Assembly (NCBI GenBank): GCA_946407895.1
Contig: CAMJQA010000006.1
Coordinates: 1-64,000 of the forward strand
DNA from: an uncultured Prevotellaceae bacterium
Lineage (GTDB): Bacteria; Bacteroidota; Bacteroidia; Bacteroidales; Bacteroidaceae
Length of the DNA stretch: 64,000 nt
Reading direction: 5' to 3'
Position 1 is the first letter of the stretch. The number at the start of each line of letters is the position of its first letter. The notes under the pieces are model-generated. The model ran no database searches. It had not been told where the DNA came from and saw only the letters and a list, made by a program, of their open reading frames with translations. A program made the position numbers and the translations under genes. Shown one piece after another: positions 17,872-25,733 of the stretch.

Positions 17872-17879
17872 TAAATTTG
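17872..17879 (+). promoter_or_regulatory. promoter of the barrel/PCMD sub-operon, -7 element TAAATTTG
   Basis: This is an exact TAnnTTTG match 34 bases before the chosen start at 17906, with TTG-containing sequence upstream as a possible -33 element. It should drive 17906 through at least 22507. Confidence 0.75.
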
Positions 17880-17905
17880 CAGCCTATAAGTAAATGACGC
17901 AAATA

Positions 17906-18949
17906 ATGAATAACGCATTTAGCAAACGTCTGCTGACGTTATGTCTGGTCGTTCTCCCGTGTCTGGCAATGGCACAGGAGAATGATACGCTTTATACCCG
18001 CCCCCAGGGTTTGCCAGAGGCGGGTTCCGGAGCTCCGGTAGGCGTGGACTTGAAAATCGAGGTTAAGGTGGACAGTGCCCGTCGGGGCCAGTTGACTGAT
18101 GCTGAGATAGCCCGTGCCGTGCAGGAAGGTATTCGTCGTGCCTTCGGTCAGCCGGGCGGACCGGGCGGAACCCAGATCTACCAGGTGCCTGGCAACCAGC
18201 GCCCCATGATGGCCGAAACCCGTGTGTCGGCCATGTATGACCGCTATATGCAGCGGCAGCAGATGCGCGGACGTCATCTTCAGCGGGTTGACCGCGATGC
18301 CTTGAAAGCGGTATTCATTCCCAAGGGTCAGTGGATGATGGGCGGTACCATCAATTACCAGGAATGGGATACCGACAACATCAACCTGCTGGTGCTGAAG
18401 AATATGGATATTGAGGGCCACACCTTCTCGGCCAGCCCCTATTTCGGCTATTTCGTGGCCAACAATCTGGCCGTCGGAGCGCGTTACAATTATCTGCGTA
18501 ACTATTTCTATCTGGGCGACTTCGACCTGAACCTGGGCGAGGACTTCAACATCAGCCTGGAGGACCTGTATTATCTGGAGCATAAGCATGAGGTAAGTGC
18601 CTTCCTTCGCACCTATATGCCGTTGGGGCGGAGCAATATCTTCGGTTTCTTTGGTGAGATACGCGGCACCTATGCCTATGCCAATGGCAAGAACAGTACG
18701 GGCCGCGATACCGAATTTGATGGCAGCTATGAGCATGTGCATTCTGTTCAGCTGGGCTTCTGCCCTGGCATGACCGCCTTTGTTACTGACTTCATGGCCG
18801 TGGAGGCCAGTATCGGGGTAATGGGACTGAAGTACCGCTGGAAAGACCAGAAGACCAATCAGGTGGAGAAAGGCAGCAGCAAGATGGGAGGCGCGAACTT
18901 CAAGTTCAACCTCTTTAGCGTAAACCTGGGCATGACGTTCTATTTATAA
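17906..18949 (+). CDS. outer-membrane beta-barrel protein of the lipoprotein cluster
   Basis: The protein has 347 residues. The start ATG at 17906 gives signal peptide MNNAFSKRLLTLCLVVLPCLAMA, cleaved before QEND. An upstream in-frame ATG at 17894 is possible. Residues 25-120 are soluble and rich in Gln/Arg/Met (MYDRYMQRQQMRGRHLQ). The rest shows barrel-type strands (PYFGYFVANNLAVGARYNYL, GFFGEIRGTYAYA, VNLGMTFYL), ending with an aromatic-hydrophobic C-terminal pair. One base separates it from the next lipoprotein gene, so the two are co-transcribed. It may anchor or help export the neighbouring lipoproteins. That role is inferred from position only. Confidence 0.78.
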   Translation: MNNAFSKRLLTLCLVVLPCLAMAQENDTLYTRPQGLPEAGSGAPVGVDLKIEVKVDSARRGQLTDAEIARAVQEGIRRAFGQPGGPGGTQIYQVPGNQRPMMAETRVSAMYDRYMQRQQMRGRHLQRVDRDALKAVFIPKGQWMMGGTINYQEWDTDNINLLVLKNMDIEGHTFSASPYFGYFVANNLAVGARYNYLRNYFYLGDFDLNLGEDFNISLEDLYYLEHKHEVSAFLRTYMPLGRSNIFGFFGEIRGTYAYANGKNSTGRDTEFDGSYEHVHSVQLGFCPGMTAFVTDFMAVEASIGVMGLKYRWKDQKTNQVEKGSSKMGGANFKFNLFSVNLGMTFYL

Positions 18950-18950
18950 A

Positions 18951-20669
18951 ATGCGCGCGCGTAAATATATATATTATGTTTTTTGTCTGTTAGTGGTATC
19001 TTTGATGGCATCCTGTGCCATCAAGGATGATATACCGTTCCCCATTGTTGAAGGTGCCATAACGGCTTTCGAGGTTGAAGGCCAGTGCGATGCCGAGGGT
19101 AATGAGGGCGGAACCGCAGTGATAGATAATAATACGCGCACGGTAAAGGTCTATGTAAACGACTTGGTGAATGTGGCTAACCTCAAGGTCAAGCGCTTGG
19201 AGGTTTCCAATGAGGCTCTTATCATAAAGGATAGTGTGGTCTATGGGACATCCGATAAATATTCTGCAAAGGGCTATTCCCAGAGTGCAAGTCTCAGTAA
19301 TCTGCATGCCGACTTCACCTCCGATGCTATCTTTACGCTACGCACTTGGCAAGACTATGAATGGACGGTTAAGGTTGACCAGATTATAGACCGTGAGGTT
19401 GAAATAGAGGGCCAGGTGGGCAATGCTATAATCGATACATACACCCGGACGGTTATCGTCTATGTCAGTGAGCGGCAAGACCTTCATGCCCTGAAGGTTC
19501 ATAAGTTCAACCTCTGCGGCAAGCATGGCAGTGTTTCCCCCAATCCTATGGCACAGGCCACATACGACTTTTCTGAAATGCGCAAGTTCTTTGTACGTGA
19601 GGCATGGAGCGGAAATGGACATGAGTGGATGGTCTTTGTTTATCCTACCACTGCCGAGGCTGAGACCACAGCCAGTGTCTTCCCTCGCAGCGTGTCGGCA
19701 ACGGTTAATGGCGAATTGCCCAATGGGACGAGACCCAAGGTGGAATATCATCGCCAGGGGCAGTCCGACTGGATGACTGTTCCTGAAAGCCAGATAAAAA
19801 CTACATCCACAACATACGAAGCTGAGATAGTGGGCCTTCAGCCCGGTGTCATTTATGAATATCGTGTTACGGCCGGCAGTTCTGCCACTTCAGTTCAATC
19901 CTTCACAACCGTAGCAGCCATTCCTTTGGAGAACGGGAGTTTCGACAACTGGAGCACTGCTAGCACGGGTTCTCAGACGGTTTATCAGCCCTGGGGCGAT
20001 GGGCAGGAGGGATTCTGGGATACCGGAAACCGCGGAGCCACAACTGTAGGGGCAAGCAACAGTACGTATGTAGATGAGGGCGGACGCCGTTTTGCCAACC
20101 TGCAGTCGAAGTACATCGTCATAAAGTTTGCCGCAGGGAACATCTTCACGGGTAAGTATGTAGAGACGGATGGCACGAATGGCGTGCTCAGTTTCGGACG
20201 TCCGTTCAACGCCTTCCCCACCAAGTTGCGATTTGAATATAAGTACAAGACATCGCCTATCAATCGTATGGGCGGTGACTGGAAAGAACCGTGGGGCCGC
20301 TACATTTCACGCGACATGTATGAGAATATGAAGGGCAAGCCCGACTCCTGCAGCGTATATATTGCGCTGGGTGATTGGGAGCCAGTGATGTATAAGAATA
20401 CTGAGTGCCCGTATCTGATACGGACAAGGCCCAGTGAACTGCATCTCTTTGATCTGAAAGATGAACACCTGATTGCCTACGCCCAGCTGACGAAGGGCGA
20501 GGATGTAAACGAGTGGACCACCGAGACGCTTACTTTGGATTACCGGGTGAAGAACCGTCAGCCCAAGTATATCATTGTAGTGGCTTCGTCAAGCAAGTAC
20601 GGTGATTATTTCACAGGCGGAGACCAGTCTCTGCTTCAGGTGGACAATATGGAATTATTGTATGAATAG
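18951..20669 (+). CDS. PCMD-domain lipoprotein
   Basis: The protein has 572 residues. The signal peptide ends SLMAS with lipidated Cys22. Two N-terminal repeats of about 115 residues carry matching strands: NEGGTAVIDNNTRTVKVYV with DYEWTVKVDQIID, then VGNAIIDTYTRTVIVYV with HEWMVFVYP. They look like duplicated Ig-like modules. A fibronectin-like segment follows (IVGLQPGVIYEYRVTAG). The C-terminal PCMD domain runs from about residue 325: NGSFDNWST, FWDTGNRGA, IKFAAGNIFTGKYV, GRPFNAFPTKLRFEYKYK, IIVVASSSKYGDYFTGG and LLQVDNMELLYE. It pairs with the PCMD protein at 15980 but lacks the DUF4493 region. The next gene overlaps it by 8 bases. Confidence 0.85.
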   Translation: MRARKYIYYVFCLLVVSLMASCAIKDDIPFPIVEGAITAFEVEGQCDAEGNEGGTAVIDNNTRTVKVYVNDLVNVANLKVKRLEVSNEALIIKDSVVYGTSDKYSAKGYSQSASLSNLHADFTSDAIFTLRTWQDYEWTVKVDQIIDREVEIEGQVGNAIIDTYTRTVIVYVSERQDLHALKVHKFNLCGKHGSVSPNPMAQATYDFSEMRKFFVREAWSGNGHEWMVFVYPTTAEAETTASVFPRSVSATVNGELPNGTRPKVEYHRQGQSDWMTVPESQIKTTSTTYEAEIVGLQPGVIYEYRVTAGSSATSVQSFTTVAAIPLENGSFDNWSTASTGSQTVYQPWGDGQEGFWDTGNRGATTVGASNSTYVDEGGRRFANLQSKYIVIKFAAGNIFTGKYVETDGTNGVLSFGRPFNAFPTKLRFEYKYKTSPINRMGGDWKEPWGRYISRDMYENMKGKPDSCSVYIALGDWEPVMYKNTECPYLIRTRPSELHLFDLKDEHLIAYAQLTKGEDVNEWTTETLTLDYRVKNRQPKYIIVVASSSKYGDYFTGGDQSLLQVDNMELLYE

Positions 20670-22503
20670 ATTTAGGGATTTATATCTACTGTTATATATT
20701 GCTGCAGGCTTCCTCGTTTTGGGAGCATGCTCCAGCGACCCGCTTGTGGAAGCACCGCAGTATGGGGCTATCCAGCTTTCCATGCCCGGTATCTCCACCG
20801 AGGTCAGCGAGACGCGTAGCACACCTGCTGAACTGGGCATACCTGTACCTGCAGATTTCCATCTCAACGTTGTGCGCCAGAGCAATAACGTTGCTATCTA
20901 CGATGGCGCTTTTACTTCCAATAAGATAAAGGCTGCGCCCGATGACTACAATATCAGTGTGACCTATGGCACCAATCCCCTCCTGGGACTGGATGCTCCT
21001 TATTATATAGGTAATGCTCAGGCCACTGTTGTCAGTACTACAGAGATTACAGAGGTCACTGTTCCTGTGACGATTGGTAATGCCCTCGTCAGTGTGGTTT
21101 TTGGCGATACGGAAGAAAACGCTGAGCGCTTCAGCCGCTTCTACGACAGCTATTCCGTGGATGTCCGTATCGGCACTACCAGTGCCAGCATCACCAATGA
21201 ACTCCCCAATAAGAGTGTTTATGTGCGTGCCGGTAGCACTGTGGAGCTTTATTTTACGGGCTATCTGAAGGCGCTTGAAAAACAAGTGTCGATGCCCATC
21301 GTCTTGCCCGATAATGTACCTTATACCCTTACCCTGAATGCTGCCGACCACCTCATCATCACGCTAAGTCTGGAACCCGATGCAGAGAGTGCTGTGGTTA
21401 ATGTAGTGAAGGCAGAACTCGAGAAGGCTGACGTTGAAGAGAAGATCAGCTACAACTGGCTGCCAGCGCCCAAAGTAACGACGGAACACAAATATGACCG
21501 CCAGAATAATCTTTTAGGTACCGACCTCAATATCGGTGCCTCCTTCCCCGATGCCACTTGGGAAGCCCGCATACACCAGGGTTCAGCCACCGGAAATGTT
21601 GTGCGCGTTCTCTCTGGTAAGGGCGCCCTCACCTCTACCTATCAGAACAATCCTGCCTGGCCCTACCTGCCACCTGGGAACTATGTAGCTACCTACCGCT
21701 ATTACAGCAAGCAGGGCAAAGCCTTCAATTTCAGTAAGACCACGGAGTTTACGGTGCCTAATGCTAGCCTTACGCTTACGGCCGACGCCTATACATCCTA
21801 TTCCTACTACGAGGCTGGCGAGGTTGATATGGCCAACGCCTGCGAGCGACTGACGGTTTATGAACCACGGGCAGAATTGAATGTTGCTGCCAGTTTGTTT
21901 GCCAACGAAAACTACACGAAGACCTACACCACTAGCATTGCTGGTAAAACAAAAACAATACCAGCTACTAGCTACAGTATGACCTTGGACAATATCACAG
22001 AGGTGCCAGTCAGTGCTAATTCCTACACGCTTACTATTACGGCTAACTTCTGCGGACAGGAGGTGGCAGCATCGAAGCAAGTGCGCATCACAGGATTGCC
22101 CTATTCCCTGAATTTGGAATCACACGGTGAATGGTCTGCCAGTGGTAGTGTGGATTGGTTTAAAAACGATGTACGTTTGGGAAATATGTCCACGGGCGGG
22201 CAAACAATCACGACCAATAGTTCTGTGATTATTCCACAAGGGACTAAATATTGTGCCGATTACGACGTCAATGTCCATTCAGCTACTGTAGGTACGACTT
22301 TCAGCATCACCGCGGGCACACAGGAGATTCTATCCATTACGGAAGATGGAGGATTATTTAATAACAAAGACAATCTTCATAACGGTACCACCAACACTTT
22401 CACGGCAAACAATGAAATTACTTCAATCAAGTGTAACAATAGCTATGGTGCCGGTCAAACTTGTACGCACATTTATGCCCTCACCTTCAAATACGGTCAA
22501 TAA
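20662..22503 (+). CDS. DUF4493 lipoprotein with long C-terminal part
   Basis: The protein has 613 residues. The ATG at 20662 overlaps the stop of the upstream gene (8 bases) and gives a lipoprotein signal ending VLGA with Cys23. An upstream start would lie inside the PCMD gene. The DUF4493 region covers about 30-270: SETRSTPAEL, PDDYNISVTYGTN, DAPYYIGNAQATV and VTIGNALVSVVFGD. The remaining 340 residues contain beta-rich segments of immunoglobulin-like appearance (GNYVATYRYYSKQGKAF, NSYTLTITANFCGQEV) and a final domain with SLNLESHGEWSASGSVDWF, possibly carbohydrate-binding. Translational coupling with the PCMD gene suggests that the two act together. Confidence 0.82.
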   Translation: MNRFRDLYLLLYIAAGFLVLGACSSDPLVEAPQYGAIQLSMPGISTEVSETRSTPAELGIPVPADFHLNVVRQSNNVAIYDGAFTSNKIKAAPDDYNISVTYGTNPLLGLDAPYYIGNAQATVVSTTEITEVTVPVTIGNALVSVVFGDTEENAERFSRFYDSYSVDVRIGTTSASITNELPNKSVYVRAGSTVELYFTGYLKALEKQVSMPIVLPDNVPYTLTLNAADHLIITLSLEPDAESAVVNVVKAELEKADVEEKISYNWLPAPKVTTEHKYDRQNNLLGTDLNIGASFPDATWEARIHQGSATGNVVRVLSGKGALTSTYQNNPAWPYLPPGNYVATYRYYSKQGKAFNFSKTTEFTVPNASLTLTADAYTSYSYYEAGEVDMANACERLTVYEPRAELNVAASLFANENYTKTYTTSIAGKTKTIPATSYSMTLDNITEVPVSANSYTLTITANFCGQEVAASKQVRITGLPYSLNLESHGEWSASGSVDWFKNDVRLGNMSTGGQTITTNSSVIIPQGTKYCADYDVNVHSATVGTTFSITAGTQEILSITEDGGLFNNKDNLHNGTTNTFTANNEITSIKCNNSYGAGQTCTHIYALTFKYGQ

Positions 22504-22506
22504 GTC

Positions 22507-23262
22507 ATGAAGCGCATATATTACATATTTATGTTATTTCCTTTCCTCATCGCTTGTTCAAATGGTGAGCAGGAAATTTTGGGCCAAGGCGAGGGTGTTC
22601 TCATGATTAGCGACCTCAGCCGTCAGCAAGTTGCCAAGGCTACGGTCAAGACCCGCAATACCGTTGATGCCGACCTTGCCGTAGAGATTCTGGCTTCCGA
22701 CGGAAACGTCTATCGCGGCTACGAATATTCCGCAGGAGCCACACTCCCTGATAAATTCTCGCTCATACCCGGCAACTACACCATCCACGCCTATACAGAG
22801 AATGACACCACCTGGACCACAGAGAACGACGGACGCGGAAGCGCCGTCTATGAGATCCGTCAGGACTTCAATATACAGAAGGACTGGGTCACCTACCTCG
22901 ACGTAAAGGTACCTATGACCAACTACGGCGTCACCTACTCTGTGCCCAAGGGGTTCTCCAATTGGTTCCCCACCTGTGAGTTTTCCGTCTCTGGCGATGG
23001 CCGCACCTGCCCCCTAACCTCAGGACAAGCGGCATTCTTCGACCCCGCCAACACCGATGGCTTCCGTTTTACGCTCCATCTTGTGAACAAGGATGGTGAA
23101 GTTTATAATCTCGAGCCGCAGACCTACAAGAATCCAAAAGCAGGACTAATATATAACGTAACTTATACCTTTGCCAGTGACGACGATCCCACTAAGCTAA
23201 AGATAGGTATCAGCTACGATGATACGTACGAGGAGATTGTCAGCGAGATAACACTTTATTAA
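22507..23262 (+). CDS. short DUF4493 lipoprotein
   Basis: The protein has 251 residues. The signal peptide is MKRIYYIFMLFPFLIA with Cys17. The mature part follows the family layout: VKTRNTVDADLAVEIL, LIPGNYTIHAYTENDTTW, then NIQKDWVTYLDVKVPMTNYGVTYSV. The APYY(x)G block is replaced by a different segment, so it is a divergent member. It follows the previous gene by three bases. No further domain is present, so it is the minimal form of the family in this cluster. Confidence 0.78.
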   Translation: MKRIYYIFMLFPFLIACSNGEQEILGQGEGVLMISDLSRQQVAKATVKTRNTVDADLAVEILASDGNVYRGYEYSAGATLPDKFSLIPGNYTIHAYTENDTTWTTENDGRGSAVYEIRQDFNIQKDWVTYLDVKVPMTNYGVTYSVPKGFSNWFPTCEFSVSGDGRTCPLTSGQAAFFDPANTDGFRFTLHLVNKDGEVYNLEPQTYKNPKAGLIYNVTYTFASDDDPTKLKIGISYDDTYEEIVSEITLY

Positions 23263-23290
23263 ATTAAGTTGAACATTGAAAGTTGAAGCA

Positions 23291-24058
23291 TTGAAACGAA
23301 TACTGACCATACTTAGCTGCACTGCCCTGCTGTTCACTGCCTGCCAGCAGACCGATGAGCCAATACTCACAGATGGCAAGGGCCATATCCAGCTCCGCCT
23401 GTCTGCCGACAATGGAGTCAGCACCCGCGCCATGCAGGACGTAGAGGACGTTTCTACCTGGTACGCCGTTGTCTCCAATGGCAGTAAGACGCTCTACAAC
23501 GAGAAAATCGGCGAAGGACTCAGCGCCCAAACCTTCGAACCCGGCACATACGCCATCAGGGTGCGTAACTACAATGATGTCGATGCGGCCAATGCTGCAA
23601 AAAGCGGTTGGGGCGATGCCTACTATACTGGTTCTGCCTCGGATATCGAAGTATCTGCCGGCGGAACAGCTTACGTTCACATTGCCTGTGGACGCGCGCT
23701 GAACGCCAAGTTCCGTCTGGATTACAGCGAGTTCTCGGGCGTCATCAATGCCCTAACCATTACCTCGCCAAAAGCACTCACCTTTGCTTATTCCGATGGA
23801 ACTCTGGCGAATGAAGCTTTCTTCCCGCCAAAGAGTGCCCTTACCTACACTATCAACTACACCATTGGCGACGAGACCAAGACAACAGAGCCGCAGACGC
23901 TTACACTGGGCGATGCAGCCACCGTTTCTATACTCAAAATCAAGTCGGATATCTATGGCACCCTCTCCATCAGCCTCACCTGCGACAATGAGTTCGAGCG
24001 CGATGCCGTGTCCGACATCACTATAGATGCTGCCAGCGGAAAGAAAACTGAAACATAG
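23291..24058 (+). CDS. short DUF4493 lipoprotein, probable TTG start
   Basis: With the TTG at 23291 as start the protein has 255 residues and a normal lipoprotein signal: (M)KRILTILSCTALLFTA with Cys18. No ATG or GTG is available near. A TTG at 23276 would add MKVEA. The family layout follows: GVSTRAMQDVE, FEPGTYAIRVRNYND, WGDAYYTGSASDIEV and VHIACGRALNAKFRLDYSEF. The spacer upstream (23270-23297) consists of heptamer-like units (gttgaac attgaaa gttgaag cattgaa) and runs into the start codon. The next gene is a close paralogue with the same start arrangement. Confidence 0.75.
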   Translation: MKRILTILSCTALLFTACQQTDEPILTDGKGHIQLRLSADNGVSTRAMQDVEDVSTWYAVVSNGSKTLYNEKIGEGLSAQTFEPGTYAIRVRNYNDVDAANAAKSGWGDAYYTGSASDIEVSAGGTAYVHIACGRALNAKFRLDYSEFSGVINALTITSPKALTFAYSDGTLANEAFFPPKSALTYTINYTIGDETKTTEPQTLTLGDAATVSILKIKSDIYGTLSISLTCDNEFERDAVSDITIDAASGKKTET

Positions 24059-24071
24059 AACTACTGAAACA

Positions 24072-24839
24072 TTGAAAAAGATACTGACCATACTCCTTTG
24101 CTCCACAGCATTCCTCCAGAGTGCCTGCCAGCAAGATAGCGACGACCAGCCGAAAGCCGATGGTCAAGCCACCATCGTCCTCTCCCTCGGTGATGCCCAA
24201 CTTTTCACGGAACTTGAAACCCGTGCTGACGTGACTGTAACTGACCTTTCAAAGTATGTTTTCACTTTAAACGGTACTACCAAAAGTGGTGCAGAAGTTA
24301 CCGATCTCCCTCTTGACGTGAATTATGACGGAACAGCCGAGGTAAATGCCGGTACCTATACCATTACTGCCGACAATATGGATGAGGCTAATAAGGACTA
24401 TGGCCGTCCTTGGTACAATGGCGTGTCGGAGTCCTTCATCATCAATGTCAACGAGACCAAACCCGTAAGCATTGCCCTCGGCAAGCCCAAGAATGCACGC
24501 ATCATGATGGCCATCGACCCATCCTTCAGCAACCTCTACGAGAACCCTGTGCTCACGCTTTCCGACGGCACGCGCTCCATTATCCTTAATTCCACCGATG
24601 TGGAATGCTACTTCATCATACCGGCCTCCGGAGCACTGGCCTACACCATCACCGCCAACGCACTCGCCGGCAGCCATGCCACCGATATGCCACAAACCAA
24701 AGGCTATGTAGATATTCTGGCAGGCTACAATACCACTATAACCCTCAAAGCCAGTGGTCCGGAGGGCATCATTATTCCTGTGGTAAACGGTGAGCACACC
24801 GGGACATTTGACGTAAAAACAATGAGAGCTTATAAATAG
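24072..24839 (+). CDS. short DUF4493 lipoprotein, probable TTG start (paralogue of the previous gene)
   Basis: TTG at 24072 gives 255 residues, exactly the length of the preceding paralogue, with signal (M)KKILTILLCSTAFLQSA and Cys19. The longer frame beginning at 24027 would overlap the upstream gene and hide the signal peptide. Conserved positions include LETRADVTV, VNAGTYTITADNMDEA, GRPWYNGVSESFIINV and IALGKPKNARIMMAIDPSF. Both TTG starts are embedded in attgaaa-type repeats and followed by near-identical bases (atactgaccatact), which points to a recent tandem duplication. It is the last gene of the cluster. Confidence 0.76.
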   Translation: MKKILTILLCSTAFLQSACQQDSDDQPKADGQATIVLSLGDAQLFTELETRADVTVTDLSKYVFTLNGTTKSGAEVTDLPLDVNYDGTAEVNAGTYTITADNMDEANKDYGRPWYNGVSESFIINVNETKPVSIALGKPKNARIMMAIDPSFSNLYENPVLTLSDGTRSIILNSTDVECYFIIPASGALAYTITANALAGSHATDMPQTKGYVDILAGYNTTITLKASGPEGIIIPVVNGEHTGTFDVKTMRAYK

Positions 24840-24862
24840 AAAGATTAGAAAGAGAGAATAGA

Positions 24863-24957
24863 AAAACTAGATAAACTAGAAATACTAGATAGACTAGATA
24901 ATCTAGATAAACTAGAAAATCTAGAAATGCTAGAAAATCTAGAAAAACTAGATTAAA
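24863..24957. repeat. array of ten 9-bp units with CTAG core (upstream of the four-helix-bundle gene)
   Basis: CTAG occurs at 24868, 24877, 24886, 24895, 24904, 24913, 24922, 24931, 24940 and 24949, an exact 9-bp register. The unit is NNCTAGAWA, where the first two bases vary (AA, TA, GA, AT, TG). The array fills most of the 133-bp spacer and ends 15 bases before the start codon at 24973. Confidence 0.96.
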
Positions 24958-24972
24958 CTAAAGAAAAGAACT

Positions 24973-25647
24973 ATGGCCGAGGATGAGTTCCATTTTCTAA
25001 GAAAGAAAGCCAACTGGCGGGCACTTCACTTCTATCAGAAAGCAGAGGCGCTTTACCAGCTGACTTATGCCTTTCAGAGGCGCTTCCTGAAGAAAGGGGA
25101 TCGCACCATAGACCAGATGGTGCAGGCGGCTCGTTCTTGTACGCAGAATATTATTGAAGGCTCGGAGGATGGGTTGACCTCCACCGAAACGGAAGTGAAA
25201 CTGATGAATGTGGCGCGTAGCAGTATGCAGGAGTTGCAGAACGACTATGAGCAGTATCTGGTAACACGCCAGCTCACGAAGTGGGAGCCCGGTCATCCCC
25301 GCTATCAGGCGATGGTAGATTATTGTCGCAATCGTAATGCAGTGGGGTGCTACGAGCCTTATTTTAATACGATGAGTGACGAGGAATTGGCAAACACAGC
25401 GCTCACGCTTTGCCATTTCATCGACAAGATGATGACGAATCACATTAACCGCCTCGAACACAATTTTGTGGAGGAGGGCGGCATAAAGGAGCGGATGACT
25501 GCTGCCCGCCTGGGCCGCCGACAGACGCAAAACGAAGAGATAGCCTCTCTGAAAAAGGAGATACAGCAACTTAGGGCAGAGAACGCCCAACAGCAAGAAG
25601 AACTCCTTAAATGGCATGAATGGTATGCCAGGCAAAAAAAGAACTAG
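24973..25647 (+). CDS. four-helix-bundle protein (23S rRNA intervening-sequence / S23 family)
   Basis: The protein has 224 residues, is cytoplasmic and has no signal peptide. The core (residues 15-170) matches the four-helix-bundle family related to 23S rRNA intervening-sequence proteins and to Avd: LHFYQKAEALYQLTYAFQRR, DQMVQAARSCTQNIIEGSED, KLMNVARSSMQELQNDYEQY. A charged C-terminal tail (about 180-224, EEIASLKKEIQQLRAENAQQ) is a predicted coiled coil. The molecular role of stand-alone members is not known. Avd, in diversity-generating elements, binds RNA and a reverse transcriptase, but no reverse transcriptase is seen here. The gene lies between two CTAG nonamer arrays, and its own stop codon TAG is part of the first unit of the downstream array. 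Confidence 0.88.
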   Translation: MAEDEFHFLRKKANWRALHFYQKAEALYQLTYAFQRRFLKKGDRTIDQMVQAARSCTQNIIEGSEDGLTSTETEVKLMNVARSSMQELQNDYEQYLVTRQLTKWEPGHPRYQAMVDYCRNRNAVGCYEPYFNTMSDEELANTALTLCHFIDKMMTNHINRLEHNFVEEGGIKERMTAARLGRRQTQNEEIASLKKEIQQLRAENAQQQEELLKWHEWYARQKKN

Positions 25648-25720
25648 ATAAACTAAAACAACTAGATAGACTAGACCAACCAGATAAACTAGATCAACTA
25701 GAATAAACTAGACCAACTAT
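25642..25720. repeat. 9-bp CTAG array downstream of the four-helix-bundle gene
   Basis: CTAG starts at 25644, 25662, 25671, 25689 and 25698, and again at 25708. Degenerate units (ctaa at 25653, ccag at 25680, ctat at 25717) keep nearly the same 9-bp register. The array begins at the stop codon of the upstream gene and ends 13 bases before the next start at 25734. Confidence 0.93.
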
Positions 25721-25733
25721 AGCAAAGCAGAAA

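Noticed and set aside
24863-25720. CRISPR array or diversity-generating retroelement around the four-helix-bundle gene
   Set aside because: Repeats are only 9 bp without unique spacers of CRISPR length, and no cas gene is present. No reverse transcriptase or template/variable repeat pair was found, although the protein is related to Avd.
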